From the NCBI GenBank assembly GCA_016288755.1, contig JAEELE010000022.1, positions 1-32,946 of the forward strand: a DNA stretch of 32,946 nt. The letters are read 5' to 3'. How positions within the stretch are numbered: position 1 is the stretch's first letter; every line of letters starts with the position of its first letter. This document shows positions 30,212-32,946 of the stretch, piece after piece. The position numbers and the translations under genes were made by a program. The notes under the pieces were generated by a model. It did no database searches and was not told where the DNA came from. It saw only the letters and a list, made by a program, of their open reading frames with translations. The DNA comes from Oscillospiraceae bacterium (GTDB lineage: Bacteria > Bacillota > Clostridia > Oscillospirales > Ruminococcaceae).

Positions 30212-31342
30212 TCACTTTCCTTCCTTCTGCGCGATGCCGTAGCAAACGGTATCCGCCAGATTCCACGAATGATGCCGGCAGGAGATATGATAATCGCCGG
30301 AGAATTCCTGTATTGCACGCGGAACAAGCCAGAGGTGGTCGAGCTCGTGATAGGAGGAAATCGCAAGGATCGGCAGACTGCTGCGGATGGTGAACTCTGC
30401 GCCTCGCAGTGCCCGGAGCTCTGCCCCCTCGATGTCCATTTTGATGAAATCGAGCGGCTTGCCGTTCATGAGGTGATCGAGCGTGTCGGCATGAATCAGG
30501 CTCTCACTGCCTGTGACCGCGTCGCTGAGCGTCCAGGCAAGATCGTCCTCGGCAGTGTTCTCCGAAAAGCAAAGTGTCTCCTGCCTGTCCCAGATGCCGG
30601 CTCTGCATACTTGAACGCGGCTGAGCTGCTGTTCCTGCACAAACTGCTCCAGATCGCGGCAGTTTTGCTCCTGGGGCTCAAAGGCATAATAGCTGTAATC
30701 CTGTTCACCGACCTGCGCGAGAAATGCACGCAGGGTGTCGCCGTTGAAGGCACCGCAGTCGGCAAAGCTGCCCGCTGCGTTCTGTATCACATCATTGCAG
30801 AAATACTGGTTCGGCGAGAACACCTCCCAAAGCAGCTCCAGACTGTGGACTGCCCGGTGCATCAGCACATTGCGGAAGGTCCTGCGCGAGAGATCGTCAC
30901 GGAATGCGTCGTAAACGCGGTCGATCTCTGCGGCGTTTTCGGAATACTGCTGCATGACACGCTCCCGATCGCCCGTGCGGTAATGCGAAAAGAGCAGCGG
31001 GTCTATATAAGCATAGCCGGTGCATTGCAGATGCCGCACGCGCTCGTGGATCTGATATCTGACATCCGCCTCAATCAGAACAAACGCATCTGCGGGAATC
31101 TCTGCCGGGCTGCGCACGGGGAGCCCGAGCAGCGTCTGCGTGCAGCCGTCCTTTTTATTTCCGTCGGCAAAACAGGTGACAGGGATCCCGAACGAACGTC
31201 CGGTCTTGCAGACAAGCTGCCCTGCGACACCCGTGCCCCAGATGCAGACTTGTTTTTCGTGAGAGAGCTTTGTAATCAGTTGTGCCAGATGATCAGGCGT
31301 TTGTGACAGTTCATTCAGCAGGCTGTCTGTAAAAAAGCTCAT
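30212..31342 (-). CDS. FkbM-family methyltransferase with N-terminal Rossmann-like domain
   Basis: The protein has 376 residues. GGGAGG lies six bases before the ATG at 31342. Residues ~28-120 form a nucleotide-binding-like module (KQVCIWGTGVAGQLVCKTG, FADGNKKDG), similar to PglD N-terminal domains. The FkbM methyltransferase domain begins near 190: SFADCGAFNGDTL is the SAM motif, YAFEPQEQNC follows, and FIKMDIEGAELRALRGAEF is the family signature. FkbM enzymes O-methylate sugars or polyketides. Together with the flanking sugar genes, this suggests methylation of a surface glycan. It is preceded by a C-methyltransferase 19 bases away on the same message. Confidence 0.9.
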   Translation of the reverse strand: MSFFTDSLLNELSQTPDHLAQLITKLSHEKQVCIWGTGVAGQLVCKTGRSFGIPVTCFADGNKKDGCTQTLLGLPVRSPAEIPADAFVLIEADVRYQIHERVRHLQCTGYAYIDPLLFSHYRTGDRERVMQQYSENAAEIDRVYDAFRDDLSRRTFRNVLMHRAVHSLELLWEVFSPNQYFCNDVIQNAAGSFADCGAFNGDTLRAFLAQVGEQDYSYYAFEPQEQNCRDLEQFVQEQQLSRVQVCRAGIWDRQETLCFSENTAEDDLAWTLSDAVTGSESLIHADTLDHLMNGKPLDFIKMDIEGAELRALRGAEFTIRSSLPILAISSYHELDHLWLVPRAIQEFSGDYHISCRHHSWNLADTVCYGIAQKEGK

Positions 31343-31361
31343 GTGCTGCCTCCCTTTCCGT

Positions 31362-32495
31362 TCAGACCCGCTCCAGCTCGATGCCGTTCAGCGAGAATAC
31401 CTCGATGCCGCTGCCGAAGCGTTCCCGAGCCGTTCGGGCGATCTCCGCCGCATAGCTCGGCGCGACAATGACAATGCGCTGCACCGGTTCCTCGGCAAAA
31501 TGCTCCGGCGCGACGATCGGCACATGCGAGGCAGGCGCAAATCTGCCCTGCTTGAACGGTGCCGAATCAATGATATACGATGCGGCTTCGCCGAGCTCCG
31601 TGAAGGAGAGCACCGCAAATGCCATATGGCTGGCGCCCCACACCGCGACTTTTTTGTCCTCTGCGCGGCACTGCGCTGCAAAGTCGCTGAGCCGCGCCTG
31701 CAGCGTGTCCATGTAAACGCGGAAGCCCGACAGATCGGTCTGCGGGCGCTTGCGGACGACCGCACGCAGCGTGCCGCCCTCGATGATATCCTGCTCGAGC
31801 ACGGCAAAGCCGTTGTGCTCCATCAGAAAGCGGAACGAATCCGCCGTGTAATACGCCAGATGATCGCGCACAAGCTCATAGAAGGCGTTGCGCTCCAGCA
31901 CATATTCAAACGCCGGCACCGTCACCAGCCCGATGCCGTCCGGCGTCAGATTGTTGTAGATGCACTGCAGCATGGCGTTGGGGTCGGGCTGATGCTCGAG
32001 AAAATTGAAGATCACAAAGGCGTCGAACGGCGCGTGCGCGAGCACGGTTTCCGCCGTCTCCGGGAATGCGCGCCAGACATTCAGACCGCGTTCCTGCGCG
32101 AGCCTGACGAGCGATTCGCGGTGCTCGATGCCGAACGCCTCAACCGGAAATCCGGTCAGCGGGGTGAGATATTCGCCCTGCCCGCAGCCGATCTCGATGA
32201 TTTTTTTGTGCTCCAGCCGGTAGCGCCCGATCCATTCGGCGTACTGCTCGCGCTTTTGACGCATCATGGTCTCGGAATAGCCGACCGCGCGGATGACGTC
32301 GCGGTAATACGGCACGGGCTCACAGTCGAGCTGGATCAGCCCGCAGATGCCGCACTGATACAGATTCAGGTCGATGCCGCGGTCATTGCCGAGCGTCTCC
32401 CGGTCAGGGAGGTCCTGCGCACAGGCGGGGGCATTCGGCATACAGAGCACGGGCTTTCCGCCGAGCGCTGCGCCGCAGACGATGCATTTGCTCAT
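31362..32495 (-). CDS. Sugar C-methyltransferase-like SAM enzyme
   Basis: The protein has 377 residues. The ATG overlaps the epimerase stop (ATGA) and AAGGAG lies ten bases upstream. Residues 1-60 are a zinc-binding module with CIVCG and CGICGL. The SAM domain has KIIEIGCGQGEYL near residue 97 and VIFNFLEHQPDPN. The C-terminal domain (~265-377) is Rossmann-like: KKVAVWGASHMAFAVLS, YIIDSAPFKQGRFAP, VPIVAPEHF. This three-part plan matches TylC3-type NDP-hexose C-methyltransferases. With the epimerase it could make a branched deoxysugar, though relatives act on other substrates and no deoxysugar dehydratase is in view. Confidence 0.87.
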   Translation of the reverse strand: MSKCIVCGAALGGKPVLCMPNAPACAQDLPDRETLGNDRGIDLNLYQCGICGLIQLDCEPVPYYRDVIRAVGYSETMMRQKREQYAEWIGRYRLEHKKIIEIGCGQGEYLTPLTGFPVEAFGIEHRESLVRLAQERGLNVWRAFPETAETVLAHAPFDAFVIFNFLEHQPDPNAMLQCIYNNLTPDGIGLVTVPAFEYVLERNAFYELVRDHLAYYTADSFRFLMEHNGFAVLEQDIIEGGTLRAVVRKRPQTDLSGFRVYMDTLQARLSDFAAQCRAEDKKVAVWGASHMAFAVLSFTELGEAASYIIDSAPFKQGRFAPASHVPIVAPEHFAEEPVQRIVIVAPSYAAEIARTARERFGSGIEVFSLNGIELERV

Positions 32496-32946
32496 CTGAA
32501 ATCATCTCCTTGTCTGACCCATGCGACCGTTCGCCGGATGCCCTCGGCAAAGGGTACCTGCGGGGCGAATCCGGTGTCTGTCTGCAGGGCTGTGATATCC
32601 GCTGCGAGATACATGATCTGGTTCGGCGCGTAGTCCCGCGCACCGAAGGCGACCGGCAGTGCCGGGTCAACGGCATCGCGCAGCATCCCGATATATTCCC
32701 GCAGGGGCTTGGGGCTGCCGCTGCCGAGCGGATAGACCGCGCCGTCGCGCCCGCTGACTGCCATGCGGTAAAGCGCTTCAGCCGCGTCTTCCGCATAGAG
32801 GTAATCCCAGATTTGTTCGCCGGGGGTCATCTGCGGGATCTCGCCGTGCAGCAGCTTCGTGATCGTGCTGATCGTCATGGAGGTCGACTGCTCAAACGGT
32901 CCGTAGACGCTGAGAATGCGCGCCCAGACATGCGCCATCCCGAGCC
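32492..32946 (-). CDS. NAD-dependent epimerase/dehydratase, C-terminal part (5' end outside window)
   Basis: The open frame continues to the window edge, so the visible 151 codons are only the C-terminal part; an internal ATG at 32938 is not the start. RILSVYGPFEQ is the strand after the catalytic YxxxK of extended short-chain dehydrogenases, which lies outside. Then come WDYLYAEDAAEAL, typical of NDP-sugar epimerases, and YPLGSGSPKPLREYI. The Rossmann glycine motif is also outside. It overlaps the methyltransferase start by four bases, so it is the visible head of the glycan operon. Its substrate is probably an NDP-sugar. Confidence 0.88.
   Translation of the reverse strand, partial: LGMAHVWARILSVYGPFEQSTSMTISTITKLLHGEIPQMTPGEQIWDYLYAEDAAEALYRMAVSGRDGAVYPLGSGSPKPLREYIGMLRDAVDPALPVAFGARDYAPNQIMYLAADITALQTDTGFAPQVPFAEGIRRTVAWVRQGDDFR

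Noticed and set aside
29747..32633. Two long plus-strand frames (519 and 430 codons) opposite the glycan operon
   Set aside because: The minus-strand genes carry complete catalytic motifs, tight spacing and ribosome binding sites; the plus-strand frames have none.

Overview
The window looks like a chromosomal segment of a gut or rumen Gram-positive anaerobe of the Ruminococcus (Oscillospiraceae) type. The grounds are: AGGAGG-type ribosome binding sites, TTGACA/TATAAT promoters with 17-base spacers, two secreted BspA-type leucine-rich-repeat (LRR) proteins, one with a poly-threonine linker and a dockerin-like tail, and gene families common in gut Clostridia (an AAA-ATPase/DUF1703 nuclease, a large serine recombinase, an amidoligase). 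Assignment below family level is inference. No rRNA, tRNA or CRISPR array was found.

Layout. (1) 1-6504, minus strand: two secreted LRR proteins, the first cut by the window edge, each with its own promoter; a transposase remnant lies upstream of the second. (2) 6884-15055: a mobilizable-element-like block. A MobC-like protein and a very small relaxase are on the minus strand. Divergent from them is a plus-strand operon of a DUF960 protein, an amidoligase, a 26-residue micro-ORF, a class II glutamine amidotransferase and a small serine resolvase. Then come an unrecognised 266-residue protein (minus), a HerA/TraG-like ATPase and a 57-residue protein. No replication initiator is visible, so I infer an integrated or relic mobilizable element. 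(3) 15056-18731: an AAA-ATPase/PD-(D/E)XK protein behind a symmetric divergent promoter, and a large serine recombinase that may be the integrase of the region. (4) 18739-27982: housekeeping-like and transport genes: an alpha/beta hydrolase, a MATE exporter divergent from a LysR regulator with overlapping promoters, an ABC exporter pair, a TIR-like protein, and a two-component system. (5) 27983-28434: non-coding, with heptameric repeats and terminators. (6) 28435-32946, minus strand: a tightly packed glycan or sugar-modification operon (epimerase fragment, C-methyltransferase, FkbM methyltransferase, HAD phosphatase, GtrB-like glycosyltransferase).

How the genes may work together. The amidoligase and amidotransferase are a known genomic pairing of predicted amide-bond-forming enzymes. 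Here a hydrophobic micro-peptide is encoded exactly between them, with its own ribosome binding site and a stop one base before the next start. It is the most attractive candidate for something undescribed, as a substrate, carrier or toxin-like peptide. Other signals worth testing are the 12-bp inverted repeat whose arms lie in the spacers of two divergent promoters (15067-15140), a 62-base concentric dyad upstream of the resolvase (10466-10527), and the PH-like/proline-rich/TIR-like protein (23975-25147).
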